A DNA stretch of 64,000 bases from Filimonas effusa (GTDB lineage Bacteria; Bacteroidota; Bacteroidia; Chitinophagales; Chitinophagaceae): assembly GCF_004118675.1 (NCBI RefSeq), contig NZ_SDHZ01000002.1, positions 1,054,001 through 1,118,000 on the forward strand. The letters are read 5' to 3'. A model generated the notes under the pieces. It did no database searches. It was not told where the DNA came from and saw only the letters and a program-made list of their open reading frames with translations. Positions 26,023 to 34,583 of the stretch are shown here, piece after piece; position 1 is the stretch's first letter; the number at the start of each line of letters is the position of its first letter. The translations under genes and the position numbers were made by a program.

Positions 26023-26928
26023 ATGTCTATAGAGGTTTCACGGCTTACTAAAATTTACGGTACCCAAAAGGCGGTCAGCGACCTGAGTTTTTCATTAGGC
26101 AAAGGCGAGATCGTTGGATTCCTGGGGCCTAACGGTGCAGGAAAAAGCACCACCATGAAAATGATCACAGGCTACCTGCAACCCGACAGCGGTATAGCCA
26201 GGGTAGCAGGCCTTTCGGTAAAAGAACAGCCCATTGCGGTCAAGAAAAAGATAGGTTACCTGCCCGAAGCCAACCCTTTGTACCCGGAAATGTACGTACG
26301 TGAGTACCTGGCTTTTGTTGCAGGCATTCATGACATCAAAGACAGTAAAAAACGAATTGAAGAGGTTATTGCGTTAACGGGGCTGGTGCCGGAAAGCAAT
26401 AAAAAACTGATGCAGCTGTCGAAGGGGTATAAACAGCGCGCCGGGTTGGCTGCCGCATTAATTCACGATCCGGAAGTGCTGGTGCTCGATGAACCTACCA
26501 GCGGGCTTGACCCCAACCAGATCGTAGAAATACGCAACGTCATTAAAGAACAGGGGTTGAATAAAACGGTTCTGTTCTCTTCCCATATTCTGCAGGAAGT
26601 ACAGGCTGTGTGCAACCGCATCATCATTATTAACAAGGGCATATTGGTTGCCGATGACTCCCTGGCCAATTTGCAGCGGGGCAACAAACAATCTATACGC
26701 GTAGTATTTGAAGAGCCGCTGGAGCCAGCCTGGCTGGAACGTTTGCCGGCTATTACTTCGGTGAGCAAAACAGCTGCTAATACCTGGCAGCTGCAAACAA
26801 CGGATCATAATGCCGCCCGCAAGCAATTGCTGGAACTCGCATTAAGAGAAAATCTCAACATTGTTCAACTTCAAAATGAAGGTGGCAACCTGGAAGAACT
26901 GTTCCGGTCGCTCACTCATTCCAAATAA
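26023..26928 (+). CDS. gldA: Gliding-motility ABC transporter ATPase GldA
   Basis: ATP-binding subunit of 301 residues. Walker A GPNGAGKST starts at 35, the Q-loop lies near 85, signature LSKGY at 132-136, Walker B VLVLDEPTSGLDP from 152, and the switch histidine is in LFSSHIL. The N-terminal line MSIEVSRLTKIYGTQKAV and the C-terminal extension ending GNLEELFRSLTHSK are characteristic of GldA, which with the permeases GldF and GldG is needed for gliding in Flavobacterium johnsoniae. No gldF or gldG lies nearby, so the partner genes must be elsewhere. A DUF2461 gene follows after three bases. A general CcmA-type ATPase is the alternative. Confidence 0.85.
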   Translation: MSIEVSRLTKIYGTQKAVSDLSFSLGKGEIVGFLGPNGAGKSTTMKMITGYLQPDSGIARVAGLSVKEQPIAVKKKIGYLPEANPLYPEMYVREYLAFVAGIHDIKDSKKRIEEVIALTGLVPESNKKLMQLSKGYKQRAGLAAALIHDPEVLVLDEPTSGLDPNQIVEIRNVIKEQGLNKTVLFSSHILQEVQAVCNRIIIINKGILVADDSLANLQRGNKQSIRVVFEEPLEPAWLERLPAITSVSKTAANTWQLQTTDHNAARKQLLELALRENLNIVQLQNEGGNLEELFRSLTHSK

Positions 26929-26931
26929 GAT

Positions 26932-27597
26932 ATGGAAACGGCAAGTATTCAATTCCTGAAATCACTGGCAAAAAACAATCATAAAGAGTGGTTCGATGCC
27001 AACAGGCCTAAGTATGAAGCAGCCAAAGCCGATTTTGCCGAGCTGGTCGCAGCCGTTATCAGCGGCACCGGCAAAGCCGATGCTACTGTAGCTGCACTGC
27101 AACCCAAGGAATGTATTTTCCGGATCAACCGGGATGTGCGCTTCAGCAAAGACAAATCGCCCTATAAGCCACATTTCGGCGCCAGCATTACGCGCGACGG
27201 GCGGAAAAGCATGTATGCAGGCTATTATGTACATATTCAGCCGGGCAATCAAAGTTTTATCGGCGGCGGCATATGGATGCCGGAACCCGGCGTACTTAAG
27301 AAGTTAAGACAGGAAATCGACTACTGCTTCGACGAATTCAGCAGTATCATCAATCATAAGAAGTTTGTGGCAGCATACGGCGCACCGGAGAGAAGTGCAG
27401 AGTATGTGCTAAGCAGGCCGCCCAAGGGTTATGAGGCAGACAATCCTGCTATTGAATTCATTAAGCTGAAGAGCCTGGTGGTTTCTAAATTGATCCCTGA
27501 TGAAATGCTGACGCAGAAGGATCTTGCAAAACAAATAGTGGCCTCGTTTGGTACGTTACAGCCGCTGATCGCTTTTATCAACAGGGCGTTGGAATAG
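26932..27597 (+). CDS. DUF2461 family protein
   Basis: Cytoplasmic protein of 221 residues matching the DUF2461/TIGR02453 family: FLKSLAKNNHKEWFDANRP near the start, then CIFRINRDVRFSKDKSPYKP (about 62-81) and YYVHIQPGNQSFIGGGIW. The biochemical function of the family is not established. The start lies three bases after the gldA stop, so it is translationally coupled to gldA. It converges with the YjbR gene, with only seven bases between the stops. Confidence 0.9.
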   Translation: METASIQFLKSLAKNNHKEWFDANRPKYEAAKADFAELVAAVISGTGKADATVAALQPKECIFRINRDVRFSKDKSPYKPHFGASITRDGRKSMYAGYYVHIQPGNQSFIGGGIWMPEPGVLKKLRQEIDYCFDEFSSIINHKKFVAAYGAPERSAEYVLSRPPKGYEADNPAIEFIKLKSLVVSKLIPDEMLTQKDLAKQIVASFGTLQPLIAFINRALE

Positions 27598-27604
27598 TGG
27601 CAGA

Positions 27605-27961
27605 CTAATCCAGGCCGAGGCCTTCGCGGTCTTTTTTAGGAAGCGATTTTATAGCCAGTTTATAGGAGTTAACGATCATTTTGCGGAGTTGCTGCAGGTT
27701 TAGCGTGCCATCGACAGCGACCGTATTCCAGTGTTTTTTATTCATATGATAACCGGGCTGAACGGCGGGATATTGTTCACGGAGTTCAAGCGCTTCGTCG
27801 GGGTCACATTTTACATTAAACTGCAAGGGGTTGCTATCAAGGCCGCAGAGCAGGAATATTTTTCCTCTTATTTTAAAGACAATTGTATCCTCGCCAAAAG
27901 GAAAATCTTCGGCTGCTTCGGGAAGGGAAAGACAATAATCTCTGAGATCTTCGATATTCAT
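27605..27961 (-). CDS. MmcQ/YjbR family protein
   Basis: 118 residues from the ATG at 27961; the frame is open to 28021 but that extra part overlaps the asd terminator and is not family-like. Conserved YjbR features are present: SLPEAAEDFPFGEDTIVFKI at the start, KCDPDEALELREQYPAVQPGYHMNKKHW in the middle and LRKMIVNSYKLA at the end. The fold resembles a double-wing DNA-binding domain, but a function has not been settled. The asd terminator T run ends about 14 bases before the start, so transcription must begin very close to the gene or depend on read-through. Confidence 0.88.
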   Translation of the reverse strand: MNIEDLRDYCLSLPEAAEDFPFGEDTIVFKIRGKIFLLCGLDSNPLQFNVKCDPDEALELREQYPAVQPGYHMNKKHWNTVAVDGTLNLQQLRKMIVNSYKLAIKSLPKKDREGLGLD

Positions 27962-27980
27962 ATAACAAGGATATAAAAAA

Positions 27981-28016
27981 ACCGGGAAACGGGCAACTGA
28001 AGACCCGCGTCCCGGT
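27981..28016 (-). terminator. Intrinsic terminator of asd
   Basis: Minus strand: ACCGGGA / TCCCGGT outer stem (28010-28016 with 27981-27987) enclosing a second G/C-rich pairing, followed by seven T residues. Confidence 0.8.
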
Positions 28017-28047
28017 AGCATATATCAAACTAACCCATATTCCTGTA

Positions 28048-29037
28048 TTAGAGCAGACCTTTTCCGCTGAGGTATTCTGCAATCTGAACAGCATTTGTAG
28101 CTGCCCCTTTGCGCAAGTTATCACTTACAATCCACATATTAAGCGTATTGGGCTGAGATTCGTCGCGGCGTAAACGGCCTACGAAAACTTCGTCTTTTTC
28201 GTGCGCCCATAACGGCATAGGATAAACCTGGCTGGCGGTATCGTCCTGCAGCACCACGCCGGGAGCGTTGCTCAGCAGTTCTTTTACTTTTTCGAGGTCA
28301 AAATCATTTTCAAATTCCACATTCACGCTTTCGCTATGGCCGCCTACTACAGGGATACGAACGGTGGTTGCCGTAACCTTGATGGAGTCGTCACGCATAA
28401 TTTTGTTGGTTTCTTTCACCATTTTCATTTCTTCCTTGGTGTAGCCGTTATCCAGGAACACATCGATCTGGGGAATAACGTTAAGGTCGATCTGGTATTT
28501 ATAAGCCATTTCCCCTTCCGCTCCTTTTCTTTCATTAAACAGCTGGTCTACCGCTTTTTTACCGGTACCGGTAACACTCTGGTAAGTACTTACCACTACG
28601 CGTTTGATCTTGTATTGCTGGTGCAGGGGATTTAAAGCCACTACCATCTGGATGGTAGAACAGTTAGGGTTGGCGATGATCTTATCTTCTGCAGTGAGTG
28701 CATCGGCGTTGATCTCGGGCACTACCAGTTTTTTGGTAGGATCCATACGCCATGCGGAGGAGTTATCGATAACTGTGATGCCAGCTTCGGCGAATTTAGG
28801 CGCCCATTCAAGGGAAGTACCACCGCCGGCGGAAAAGATAGCTACAGCAGGTTTTGCAGCAATACCATCGGCCATACTTACCACCTTGTACTTAGCTCCT
28901 TTAAATTCCACTTCCTTACCAACAGACCTTTCGGATGCCACAGGCACCAGTTCAGTTACGGGGAAATTGCGTTCAGCGAGAACCTGCAACATTTTAGTGC
29001 CTACAAGCCCTGTGGCACCAACAACAGCTACTTTCAT
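28048..29037 (-). CDS. asd: Aspartate-semialdehyde dehydrogenase
   Basis: 329-residue cytoplasmic enzyme reducing aspartyl phosphate to aspartate semialdehyde with NADPH, the branch point to lysine/diaminopimelate, threonine and methionine. The nucleotide-binding start MKVAVVGATGLVG, FSAGGGTS (about 69-76), active-site cysteine C126 in IANPNCSTIQM and the catalytic histidine in RIPVVGGHSE are all intact. Length is normal. Unlike nearly all other genes here it has a strong Shine-Dalgarno (AGGAGG four bases before ATG), preceded by a second copy that can pair with a CCTCC just upstream. A terminator follows the stop. Confidence 0.96.
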   Translation of the reverse strand: MKVAVVGATGLVGTKMLQVLAERNFPVTELVPVASERSVGKEVEFKGAKYKVVSMADGIAAKPAVAIFSAGGGTSLEWAPKFAEAGITVIDNSSAWRMDPTKKLVVPEINADALTAEDKIIANPNCSTIQMVVALNPLHQQYKIKRVVVSTYQSVTGTGKKAVDQLFNERKGAEGEMAYKYQIDLNVIPQIDVFLDNGYTKEEMKMVKETNKIMRDDSIKVTATTVRIPVVGGHSESVNVEFENDFDLEKVKELLSNAPGVVLQDDTASQVYPMPLWAHEKDEVFVGRLRRDESQPNTLNMWIVSDNLRKGAATNAVQIAEYLSGKGLL

Positions 29038-29040
29038 AAG

Positions 29041-29064
29041 ACCTCCTACCCTCCTTGACGGAGG
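29041..29064 (-). promoter_or_regulatory. Double Shine-Dalgarno with hairpin upstream of asd
   Basis: Minus strand: CCTCC, loop of five bases, GGAGG (29060-29064 with 29050-29054), then GTAGGAGGTCTT and the asd ATG. The upstream CCTCC can pair with either GGAGG copy, giving two exclusive structures, one exposing and one masking the site next to ATG. On the plus strand the same hairpin is followed by six T residues. Confidence 0.5.
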
Positions 29065-29094
29065 TTTTTTAAGTTAAAGAATGGTTGCAAAAAA

Positions 29095-29124
29095 AACAGC
29101 CTTCCCCACCAGGAGAAGGCTGTT
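29095..29124 (-). terminator. Terminator after the M13 peptidase / mini-ORF
   Basis: Minus strand: 13-bp stem with one mismatch (29112-29124 with 29095-29107), four-base loop, followed by a run of eight T residues. Confidence 0.85.
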
Positions 29125-29151
29125 TAAGTTATGTTGATTAACACACAAACG

Positions 29152-29214
29152 TTAGGCAGCTTCTCCCGGAGAGAACTGTTTCTTAATACGCTTTGTATGT
29201 TTCGTCATTTTCAT
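29152..29214 (-). CDS. Possible 20-residue basic peptide
   Basis: A 21-codon frame from ATG at 29214 to TAA at 29152 encodes MKMTKHTKRIKKQF followed by SPGEAA, with eight basic residues among the first thirteen. It lies between the M13 peptidase stop and its terminator, and TAAAATTG (one base from the -7 consensus) occurs about 30 bases upstream. The composition resembles tiny ribosome-associated proteins, but I do not recognise it and chance cannot be excluded. Confidence 0.35.
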   Translation of the reverse strand: MKMTKHTKRIKKQFSPGEAA

Positions 29215-29304
29215 TTGCAGAGCGAAGCTAGTTGTTTCTATTCAATTTTAATATAAGCGCCCAAAATTTTTCTTAGAACCATTATCACTTCGTCTCCGGA
29301 TCTT

Positions 29305-31338
29305 TTACCATATCTTGATACGCTCCGCTTCAGGCTTGTACATTTTATCGCCCGGTTTTACATTAAACGCCTGGTAAAAGGGTTCAAAGTTCATGAGCGG
29401 TGCAATTACACGCCACATAGCAGGTGAATGCGGATCGGTTTTAACGCGCTGGCGAACTGTTTCGTCTTTGAACTTACTACGCCACACCTGAGCAAACGAC
29501 ATGAAGAACCGCTGGTCTGGTGTAAAGCCATCGATCTTAGTGGTGTCCTGTCCCTGTTTGGTCATTTTGAACGCGTCGTATGCAATGGCAATACCACCCA
29601 TATCGGCGATGTTTTCACCTACGGTGAGCGCACCATTTACATGCAGGGAATCCAGCACGGTAAAGCTGTTATACAACGCAATTACCTGGTTAACCTTGGC
29701 CTGGAATTTTTCCTTATCGGTTTTATTCCACCAGTCTTTCATGTTGCCATCCTTGTCGTATTGAGAACCCTGATCATCGAAGCCATGTGTCATTTCATGA
29801 CCTATCACCATACCTATGCCGCCATAGTTGATGGCATCGTCGGCATTGGGATCGAAGAAAGGAAACTGAAGGATACCCGCGGGGAATACGATCTCGTTAC
29901 GTGTAGGATCGTAATAGGCATTGATGGTAGGAGGGGTCATTTGCCACATCGTTCTGTCTACCGGCTTGCCTATCTGGCTAACGTAAAACTCATGTTCATT
30001 TCTTGCGGCAGAAACTCTTGCTTCAAAGTATTTGTCTTTTTCAACAGACACTTTGCTATAGTCTCTCCACTTATCCGGGAAGCCGATCTTTTTAGTGAAG
30101 GCGTGTAATTTGGCTTTTGCAATAACCTTGGTGCTATCACTCATCCAGTCAAGATTACCAATCCTGTGTTCGAATGATTTCTCCAGGTTATTTACCAGTT
30201 CAAGCATTCTTTTTTTAGCATCTTCCGTAAAGTATTTCTTTACATACAACTGGCCCAGCGCCTCGCCAATGTTACCATCAACGGACTGGTAAATGCGCTC
30301 CCAGCGCGGTTTCAGTTTTTGTGCGCCTGTTAACGCTTTCGAATATTCGAACTGTGCATCTACAAACGGACTGCTCAATGCAGCAGCAGACTTTTGAAGC
30401 ACACGTGCTTTAAGATAGAGTTTCCAGTCGTTAATGGAAACTGTTTTCAGCATTTCGTTGAGCTTGTCGTAATAAGCAGGCTGTGCTACGTTCAAAGAAT
30501 CGGCAGTAACGCCGGCTGTTTTCAGTACAACAGGCCAGTTGATCAGCGGTTGTCTTTTAGCCAGATCAGCTACAGCCGTTTTATTGTAGTTGGTTTTGGG
30601 ATCTCTCAGTTCAACATTAGTGCGATGCGCTGCCGCCATTTGTTTTTCAATTCCGAAAACAGTGATCGCATTGGTTAAGGCAGTCACAGAATCGGCACCA
30701 GTTAAAGCGAAGAGCGCTTTAACATAGTTGGAGTACGCCAATTGAATTTTAGCTGTTGCAGGATCTTCATTGAAGTAATAGTCCCTGTCGGGCAGGCCCA
30801 GCCCGGACTGATAAATGCTGAAAATATTAACAGCGCTGTTTTTCTCATCAGGTCCTACATAAAATCCCAGCATAGTGCCCAGCCCATCCTTATCCATTTC
30901 CGGAACGAGCGACATGATAGAAGCGGCATCTTTCAGTGCGTCTATCTTCTGCAACACAGGTTTAACAGGCTCATACCCTCTTTTATCGATAGTTGCGGAG
31001 TCCATGCCGGCCGCATAGAAATCACCTACCAGCTGTTCAATACTTCCTTTCGCATTACTGCCTTTTGCAGCACCTTCCAGCAATCCGCGCAGATGCTCGC
31101 GTGTGCTTTTATCCAGTTCGGTAAAAGAACCCACACCGGTTTCTGTTGCGGGGATCTCTGCATTTTTAATCCATGCCCCGTTAACGTACTGGAAAAAGTT
31201 GTCTCCCGGCTTCACCGTCTGGTCGATATTAGATGGTTCCAGGTAACGTTTGGCACCTTCGCTTTTGTTACCAGAGCATCCCACCATACCGGCGAGAACC
31301 AGGGCAACAGCAGGTAATCCGTACACGTATTTCTTCAT
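29305..31338 (-). CDS. M13 family zinc metallopeptidase (neprilysin-like lipoprotein)
   Basis: 677 residues. The N-terminus is a lipoprotein signal (VALVLAGMVGC, lipidated Cys21), placing the enzyme on the periplasmic or outer-membrane surface. The M13 N-terminal domain (DNFFQYVNGAWIKNAEIPAT from about 47) leads to the catalytic domain with HEMTH (H514, E515, H518), the third ligand E575 in GENIADMGG and the substrate-binding NAYYDP region; the C-terminus ends ERIKIW, close to the usual CxVW end of the family. It probably degrades peptides outside the cytoplasm. The upstream gene is a PfkB kinase, separated by a terminator. Confidence 0.95.
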   Translation of the reverse strand: MKKYVYGLPAVALVLAGMVGCSGNKSEGAKRYLEPSNIDQTVKPGDNFFQYVNGAWIKNAEIPATETGVGSFTELDKSTREHLRGLLEGAAKGSNAKGSIEQLVGDFYAAGMDSATIDKRGYEPVKPVLQKIDALKDAASIMSLVPEMDKDGLGTMLGFYVGPDEKNSAVNIFSIYQSGLGLPDRDYYFNEDPATAKIQLAYSNYVKALFALTGADSVTALTNAITVFGIEKQMAAAHRTNVELRDPKTNYNKTAVADLAKRQPLINWPVVLKTAGVTADSLNVAQPAYYDKLNEMLKTVSINDWKLYLKARVLQKSAAALSSPFVDAQFEYSKALTGAQKLKPRWERIYQSVDGNIGEALGQLYVKKYFTEDAKKRMLELVNNLEKSFEHRIGNLDWMSDSTKVIAKAKLHAFTKKIGFPDKWRDYSKVSVEKDKYFEARVSAARNEHEFYVSQIGKPVDRTMWQMTPPTINAYYDPTRNEIVFPAGILQFPFFDPNADDAINYGGIGMVIGHEMTHGFDDQGSQYDKDGNMKDWWNKTDKEKFQAKVNQVIALYNSFTVLDSLHVNGALTVGENIADMGGIAIAYDAFKMTKQGQDTTKIDGFTPDQRFFMSFAQVWRSKFKDETVRQRVKTDPHSPAMWRVIAPLMNFEPFYQAFNVKPGDKMYKPEAERIKIW

Positions 31339-31371
31339 ACCTATTCTTTTAAGTTAAGATTTGAAAATAAA

Positions 31372-31396
31372 AAAACTTCCGTTGACGGGAAGTTTT
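31372..31396 (-). terminator. Intrinsic terminator of the pfkB-type kinase
   Basis: Minus strand: AAAACTTCC / GGAAGTTTT nine-pair stem (31388-31396 with 31372-31380), short loop, then TTTTTTTATTTT. Confidence 0.75.
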
Positions 31397-31421
31397 ATTT
31401 GATAAACGATCTTATAGTTAT

Positions 31422-32345
31422 TTATACAAGGTTGATATCGAAGTTCACCAGCTGCACAAATTCGCTGAGGCGTTCATCGATATCAGCTTTGGTAATTTCT
31501 TTAAGTCTGTCGGCGCCAAAACGTTCCACACAGAAGCTTGCCATGGCAGAACCAACGATGATAGCTGTTTTCATGTTCTCGAAAGAGATATCCTGTGTTT
31601 TAGCCAGGTGTCCCATGAAACCGCCTGCGAACGTATCACCTGCGCCTGTGGGGTCAAAAACATCTTCCAGTGGCAGTGCCGGAGCAAAGAACACACTGTT
31701 TTCATGGAATAACAACGCACCGTGTTCCCCTTTCTTGATGATCAGATAACGTGGCCCCATGGTCAGGATCTTGCGGGCAGCCTTCACCAGGGAAAATTCA
31801 CCTGTAAGCTGGCGCGCTTCGCTATCGTTAACCAGGAGTACGTCAACCATTGTGAGCACTTCTTTCAGGTCGTCCATAGCGGTGTCCATCCAGAAGTTCA
31901 TGGTATCGAGCACGATGAGTTTCGGGCGCTTTTTCAATTGCTGGATCACCGATTTCTGCAGCTTGGGCATAAGATTGCCGAGCATTACGAATTCGGCGCC
32001 CTGGTAGCTTTCAGGAACTACAGGGTTGAAATCGGCGAGTACGTTTAAATCGGTCACCAGGGTATCGCGGGTATTCATATCCATATGATATTTCCCGCTC
32101 CAGTAAAAAGACTTTTTATCAGCCACCACTTCCACACCTTCTGTAGCTACGCCGCGTTGCTGAAGCGTTTCCAGTTCCGATGCCGGGAAGTCGTACCCAA
32201 CAATAGAAACCTGCTGAACAGGCTGAACAAAATTGCTGGCAGCATAAGCCACGTATGTTGCAGAACCTCCAATAATTTTTCCTGATTTACCAAAGGGCGT
32301 TTCTATATCATCGAACGCCATTGTACCCACTACTAATAATGACAT
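31422..32345 (-). CDS. PfkB-family carbohydrate/nucleoside kinase
   Basis: 307 residues from the ATG at 32345 (MSLLVVGTMAFDDIETPFG); the frame starts at 32375 but the added residues do not belong to the fold. Ribokinase-like marks: GGSATYVAYAASNF near the start and the anion-hole/catalytic motif DPTGAGDTFAGGFMGHLA at about 233-250, with Asp as base. It phosphorylates a hydroxymethyl group of a sugar or nucleoside with ATP; Bacteroidota members of this group are often named sugar or adenosine kinases, but the substrate is not decidable here. An exact -7 box precedes it and a terminator follows. Confidence 0.9.
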   Translation of the reverse strand: MSLLVVGTMAFDDIETPFGKSGKIIGGSATYVAYAASNFVQPVQQVSIVGYDFPASELETLQQRGVATEGVEVVADKKSFYWSGKYHMDMNTRDTLVTDLNVLADFNPVVPESYQGAEFVMLGNLMPKLQKSVIQQLKKRPKLIVLDTMNFWMDTAMDDLKEVLTMVDVLLVNDSEARQLTGEFSLVKAARKILTMGPRYLIIKKGEHGALLFHENSVFFAPALPLEDVFDPTGAGDTFAGGFMGHLAKTQDISFENMKTAIIVGSAMASFCVERFGADRLKEITKADIDERLSEFVQLVNFDINLV

Positions 32346-32372
32346 AAGTTTATTTCGGTTTTTTACCGGCGG

Positions 32373-32380
32373 CAAACCTA
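32373..32380 (-). promoter_or_regulatory. Putative -7 box for the PfkB kinase
   Basis: Minus-strand TAGGTTTG, exact TAnnTTTG; implied leader about 24 bases. ATG replaces TTG at the 20-base -33 distance. Confidence 0.4.
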
Positions 32381-32407
32381 TTGCATTTCAGTCATACCAC
32401 CATAAAC

Positions 32408-32429
32408 CCGGCCTGTTAAAACAGGCCGG
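32408..32429 (-). terminator. G/C-rich hairpin after T9SS cassette B
   Basis: Perfect nine-pair stem CCGGCCTGT / ACAGGCCGG with loop TAAA. On the minus strand it is followed only by GTTTATGG, so termination may be weak. It lies about 100 bases after the OmpA stop and just upstream of the pfkB promoter. Confidence 0.5.
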
Positions 32430-32525
32430 CAGCGTACATATACATGAGAAAACTAATTAAAACCGCTTCCTGAACCTGTCTCCGGCCATAAGCCGGGTAT
32501 CGGTCCCCGCAGCTCTTGCTATTGG

Positions 32526-34538
32526 CTACCGGGCCAGTACCTTCATTTCGGTACGGCGGTTCTTTTCCCTTCCTTCCGGATTATCGGTTCCATCGTCATT
32601 TGTGTTAGGCGCTATCGGCAGGCTGGCGCCATATCCTTTAGCAGTTAAACGCGTTTTATCGATGCCTTTGCTTACGAGGTAAGCAACGACATTCGCCGCC
32701 CGCTGTTCAGATAAACGTTGGTTTAAGAGGTCGGAGCCTTTATTATCGGTATGGCCGCCAATTTCAACTTTAATGCCGGGGCGGCTTTTCAGGAGCGCCA
32801 CCACATCGTTCAGCGCCGGGTAAGATTCGGGCTTGATATCGGCTTTGTTAAACTCGTAATAAACGTTATTTAATACCGTTACTTCCTCAACCACCGGCGG
32901 TTGTTTGGCCATACATACGGGATCGGCTGTTACATTCTCCCCTCCTTCTGCCGCCTTCGTTTGTAGGGGCTGGCTCACTTTCACATATCCATCGAGCATT
33001 GCAGTGCCATTCAATGGCTGCAATGTCTCCATTGTAAAAGTATAACGCCCTTCGGCATCGGTAATGCCGCTGTAAAGCTGTTTCCCGGTAGTTTTATCAG
33101 ATACTTCTACAGTTACACCTGCCAGCGGGGTATGGTTGTCGCAGGCAATGATCTGCCCGCTTACACGTGTCAGCGGGTTTCTCTTCTGCAGACCAAACAG
33201 CTCCAGGCAACAAACATCGGCCCTGTCTGAACTCAGCACCACCTGCTCCAGGATATTATTGCCCTTGCTAAAGCTGGTAAAATACATGTCGTCTTTAATG
33301 GAGTTAACCGGGTAGCCGAAGTTTTGCGCTTCAGTCCAGCCGTTACCTGTTGCTTTACTGAAAAACAAATCGTATCCACCCATGCCCGTTCTGCCCTCGC
33401 TGGCAAATACCAGGGTGGCGGAAGCTTCGTGGAAATAAGGCGCTTGTTCATTGTAGGGGGTGTTAACAGCCGTGCCTGCATTAGCTACCGTTAGAGGTAA
33501 TCCTTCAGCTCCCAGTTCAGCAATCCATATATCATATCCGCCTGTACCGCCGGCCCGGTCACTCGCAAAAAGCAGTTGCCTGCCATTGGGCATCAGGTAC
33601 GGTTGCTGGCTGTTGGCTCCAGGCTTGTTAACTGTGGTATCCAAAGCCACCGGTGCCTGCCAGTTACCGTCGGCACTTTTATGACTAACGTAAATGGCAG
33701 CATTTTTCTTTCCGTCGCGGGTACTCCAGCGGGTAAGATAAATGGTATTACCATCAGCAGACACAGTTGCTGCGCCTTCATGTAAGTCGTGATTAGCCGG
33801 CAATGCCGCTTTTTCTATTCCTGTTAAGTTCCCCCCGGTATAAACAGCCTGGTATAAACGGTTGGTATGTTTTTTACTTGCAGCAGCATTGCTATCGGGC
33901 CATGTGGCTGTAAACAGCAGCACATTATTCGCCAGCTGCACCGGAGCATAGCTGGCCCCTTCTTTACCAGCACTTACCGGCCTCATTGAATACAGCGCCA
34001 CATCTTTCTTTTGCAGTTGCTGTTGTATATAACGCAGATTCGCAGCTTCCCGGCGGGCCTGGCTGGCGTACTGGTCCTGCCCGGTGTACTCCTGTAAAAA
34101 ATGATTCAAAGCCTGCTCCGCTTCTGCATACTTACCCAGCGCCCGGAGAGCAATAGCGTAATGACATTGCAACAACGGATACTGCGTTGTGACTGTATCT
34201 GCCAGCTGCCCGTACAAAGGCGCCGCTTTCGTATAATCCTTCAACAGGCGATAGCTCTCCGCCAACTGGTAGGTTGCTTTAAACCAGCCACCCGTAATAT
34301 CAGCCTTCCTTTTTGCTTTAGCCGTATAAGGATCAAATTGGTCCCCGGCTTGTTTGCCCCCCTGTAAATACTTTTCATAATAAGCAGCAGAGGATGCATA
34401 GTCGGCTTTACCAAAATAGTTATCTGCCGCTTTTAAATAGTCGTAGCTAAACTGTGCTCCTGCAGAAAGGGCCAACGCCAGAAAAGCAGTTAACGCAGTG
34501 CTCTTGACAACTGAACCGGTATATAATATTCGTTGCAT
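32526..34538 (-). CDS. PorE-like OmpA protein: TPR, PD40, regulatory-like domain, OmpA (cassette B)
   Basis: 670 residues: signal peptide (1-28), TPR helices (about 35-165), PD40/WD40-like blades (about 175-435; YLMPNGRQLLFASDRAGGTGGYDIW), a carboxypeptidase-regulatory-like beta-sandwich (about 455-535; GQIIACDNHTPLAGVTVEV), and an OmpA domain (about 555-670; NNVYYEFNKADIKP, GGHTDNKGSD, NRRTEM). This four-part order is that of PorE, the T9SS protein that binds peptidoglycan. It is the last gene of the four-gene cassette B, 45 bases after porP, and a paralogue of the OmpA protein at 13211. Confidence 0.9.
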   Translation of the reverse strand: MQRILYTGSVVKSTALTAFLALALSAGAQFSYDYLKAADNYFGKADYASSAAYYEKYLQGGKQAGDQFDPYTAKAKRKADITGGWFKATYQLAESYRLLKDYTKAAPLYGQLADTVTTQYPLLQCHYAIALRALGKYAEAEQALNHFLQEYTGQDQYASQARREAANLRYIQQQLQKKDVALYSMRPVSAGKEGASYAPVQLANNVLLFTATWPDSNAAASKKHTNRLYQAVYTGGNLTGIEKAALPANHDLHEGAATVSADGNTIYLTRWSTRDGKKNAAIYVSHKSADGNWQAPVALDTTVNKPGANSQQPYLMPNGRQLLFASDRAGGTGGYDIWIAELGAEGLPLTVANAGTAVNTPYNEQAPYFHEASATLVFASEGRTGMGGYDLFFSKATGNGWTEAQNFGYPVNSIKDDMYFTSFSKGNNILEQVVLSSDRADVCCLELFGLQKRNPLTRVSGQIIACDNHTPLAGVTVEVSDKTTGKQLYSGITDAEGRYTFTMETLQPLNGTAMLDGYVKVSQPLQTKAAEGGENVTADPVCMAKQPPVVEEVTVLNNVYYEFNKADIKPESYPALNDVVALLKSRPGIKVEIGGHTDNKGSDLLNQRLSEQRAANVVAYLVSKGIDKTRLTAKGYGASLPIAPNTNDDGTDNPEGREKNRRTEMKVLAR

Positions 34539-34583
34539 TTATTAAATAATAAAAGGTAAAAAAGATGAATATCGGTATAACAA

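Noticed and set aside
29050-29070. Plus-strand terminator CCTCC/GGAGG with T6
   Set aside because: No plus-strand gene ends before it; better explained as the asd ribosome-site hairpin read on the other strand.
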